From GWF2-33-9 sp964500435 (GTDB lineage Bacteria; Bacteroidota; Ignavibacteria; Kapaibacteriales; UBA2268), in contig CAZCNL010000005.1 in NCBI GenBank assembly GCA_964500435.1, forward strand, positions 1 to 64,000: DNA of 64,000 nt, written 5' to 3'. The notes under the pieces were generated by a model that searched no databases, was not told the origin of the DNA, and saw only the letters and a list, made by a program, of their open reading frames with translations. Of this stretch, positions 62,471-64,000 are shown in pieces. Position 1 is the stretch's first letter; each line of letters begins with the position of its first letter. A program made the position numbers and the translations under genes.

Positions 62471-62508
62471 ATAAACTCCTTGAACGCAGTAGCATCCAAG
62501 GAGTTTAT
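62471..62508. terminator. Terminator after the T9SS cargo gene
   Basis: ATAAACTCCTTG paired with CAAGGAGTTTAT across a 14-base loop; on the minus strand it is followed by T residues. It lies 15 bp beyond the stop at 62524. Confidence 0.85.
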
Positions 62509-62523
62509 GTTAATTAAAGATGA

Positions 62524-64000
62524 TTACTTAACAAGTGTCATCTTGCCTGTAAGTACTTTCGAACCTGCAGTCAAGCGATAAATGTAAGTTCCATTTGCAA
62601 CAAATGTACCGGCTTGATTAGTTCCATCCCACATAAAGTTATGTGTTGATGCAGCCATTTCGCCTTCTGCTAATGTTTTAACTATATTACCATACATATC
62701 AATTACATCTAATTTAGCGAATTGTGCTTCTGGTAATGTGAACGAAATCATAGTGGAACCGTTGAATGGGTTCGGGCTATTTTGTTCGAGTGTTAATTCA
62801 CCAACTGAGCCAAATGTAACTGTAATTGGTTCACTTGTGTTGCAAGATTGTGTTCCATCGTTATCTACTTGACGTAAGCGATATTGATATGTTTGGTTCG
62901 CTGTAACATTTTGGTCAAAGAATGAGTAACGATTTGCTGAAACTGTATTGCCTTTACCTTCTTTGAAACCAATTTGGTTCCATGCAGCTGAAGCGTCAGT
63001 TCCTGTTCTTCTTTCAACCCAGAATCCATGGTTATTTGTTTCTGATGCTGTTTCCCAAATTAAATCAATTCCTGAAGTGCGTACTTCAGCGTGGAAGTCA
63101 GTCAATTCAACTGGCAAGTCATCAGAGCACCATTGGTAAACATCAGCTTCTTCGCCATATGTACGTGGTCCAAAGTATGGACGGTGCATTGGTAACCAAG
63201 TTCCTTGTTGTAATGTTTGAGTACAATTATCAACAGGATTTAATCCGTAGTGATAGTAATGTGGGAAAGCGGGGTTACCAACTACCGGCGAGAATTGTTG
63301 CCATCCACCAGAGAACATAACGTTTTCGTATGCAAAGAAGTTATCATTTACTCTTTGATTATTTATGTTCTTTGTTCTGAAATTCTTATCTAAGTTGAAT
63401 GAGTTGCCTTGATCGCCGTATTTTCCATTCAAAGCAACGTAAGTGTTCATTGTTCTCATACCACTACGTGAAGCAGAAGCACCTAAGTTCAAACCATATT
63501 CACCTAATTGTGCGACAGCAATCCAATAAGTACCTGGTTGAAGTTCAACTGGGGGTATATCAAATTTGACATATCTTTCAAATCCAAGAATTTGATTATA
63601 ACCACGTGTAGTTTGATACCATGTTCCAGGAACGATTGATTGAATATCACCAGGAATTCCACCTTTATCTTTATAAACCATCACTTGAATTGGTTCTGGT
63701 GAAAGACTTAATCCAGTGAAGAATGTTTCATAACCACGTAATGTATCGGCATTTAATACTGTAAATTTAACAGCTAATTGTCCTGAACCGTTACCACCAG
63801 TAACACCAGCTGCGTCTTCAACTGAATTCCATGCTGGCCATCCATTACCACTTGTGTAACTGCTTGCAAAGAAGTTTAAGCCACGTCCAGGTATTCCTGT
63901 AAAGTTTTGAACATTGCTTTGTGGTTGGTCAACTATTGGGTCATAAGCAAATGATTCGCCAAATCTTAATTGAAGATTTGTAAAGTTAGTATCATTAATT
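62524..64000 (-). CDS. Type IX secretion cargo protein, C-terminal part (runs off the window)
   Basis: The frame is open from the right edge to the stop at 62524, so at least 491 residues are encoded and the true start lies beyond 64000; a GTG at 63684 is internal. The visible part includes a jellyroll-like region (GWPAWNSVED near the edge), then an FN3-like domain (DLIWETASETNNHGFWVERR). It ends in a type A T9SS sorting domain: LEQNSPNPFNGSTMISFTLP, IDMYGNIVKTL, GTYIYRLTAG and a final LTGKMTLVK. The domain directs export through the outer membrane. This style of C-terminus is common in Ignavibacteriota and Kapabacteria. Confidence 0.92.
   Translation of the reverse strand, partial: INDTNFTNLQLRFGESFAYDPIVDQPQSNVQNFTGIPGRGLNFFASSYTSGNGWPAWNSVEDAAGVTGGNGSGQLAVKFTVLNADTLRGYETFFTGLSLSPEPIQVMVYKDKGGIPGDIQSIVPGTWYQTTRGYNQILGFERYVKFDIPPVELQPGTYWIAVAQLGEYGLNLGASASRSGMRTMNTYVALNGKYGDQGNSFNLDKNFRTKNINNQRVNDNFFAYENVMFSGGWQQFSPVVGNPAFPHYYHYGLNPVDNCTQTLQQGTWLPMHRPYFGPRTYGEEADVYQWCSDDLPVELTDFHAEVRTSGIDLIWETASETNNHGFWVERRTGTDASAAWNQIGFKEGKGNTVSANRYSFFDQNVTANQTYQYRLRQVDNDGTQSCNTSEPITVTFGSVGELTLEQNSPNPFNGSTMISFTLPEAQFAKLDVIDMYGNIVKTLAEGEMAASTHNFMWDGTNQAGTFVANGTYIYRLTAGSKVLTGKMTLVK

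Overview
The window is AT-rich bacterial chromosome from the Bacteroidota/Ignavibacteriota/Kapabacteria side of the tree. The evidence is a C-terminal type IX secretion sorting domain with an SPNPFN motif (protein ending at 62524), Bacteroidota-type promoters (TTTG-N19-TAnnTTTG), a DUF5018-type lipoprotein and a DUF2279 protein. I cannot name a genus. One 100-N scaffold gap (35300-35399) is flanked by an identical 31-bp sequence and looks like an unmerged contig overlap.

Layout. 0.3-7.7 kb is ordinary chromosome: a rhomboid-like protein lacking the catalytic His, a solitary nuoE, an alkD interrupted by a homopolymer frameshift, a metal permease fused to an HMA domain, a YncE/phosphoesterase fusion and a porin-like protein. 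8.7-32.4 kb is a defence island on the + strand: a DpnII-type R-M system, a PLD-helicase plus Eco57I-class methyltransferase pair, a PD-(D/E)xK nuclease, an Mrr-type nuclease, a two-gene CBASS (S-4TM effector plus CD-NTase), a type II R-M pair, and a TrlF-like PHP/ATPase gene between two remnants of type I specificity (HsdS) genes. Two minus-strand secreted-protein genes sit inside it. 32.4-44.3 kb is a redox and efflux locus on the minus strand: ArsR, CoA-binding protein, ferredoxins, DUF169, TolC, adaptor and RND pump, OsmC and thioredoxin. A RAYT-type transposase and a hairpin array separate adaptor from pump. 44.6-46.4 kb holds two more cassette-like genes. 46.5-53.2 kb carries a CDF transporter and a TetR-controlled cluster with two FmdE proteins, TauE/SafE, a porin, a NifX-like protein and an MFS exporter. 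53.2-64 kb is housekeeping and envelope: purL, esterase, beta-helix lipoprotein, OsmC, DUF2279, RodZ-like, KdsD, HIT, and a truncated T9SS cargo gene.

Main discovery candidate. Several defence genes appear to be packaged as integron-type gene cassettes. A short core site precedes each gene (for example GTTATAGCCC at 25048), and its exact or near reverse complement follows it (GGGCTATAAC at 26724). Three of these downstream sites open an imperfect inverted repeat of the attC type. The clearest units are the CBASS operon, a nuclease gene at 44722, a YciI gene at 45926 and an R-M pair at 27019-28804. Many units share one of two recurrent promoter blocks and a palindromic leader, CATTTTAAAATG, although their genes are unrelated. 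No integron integrase is present in the window, so mobility is inferred from the sites alone.
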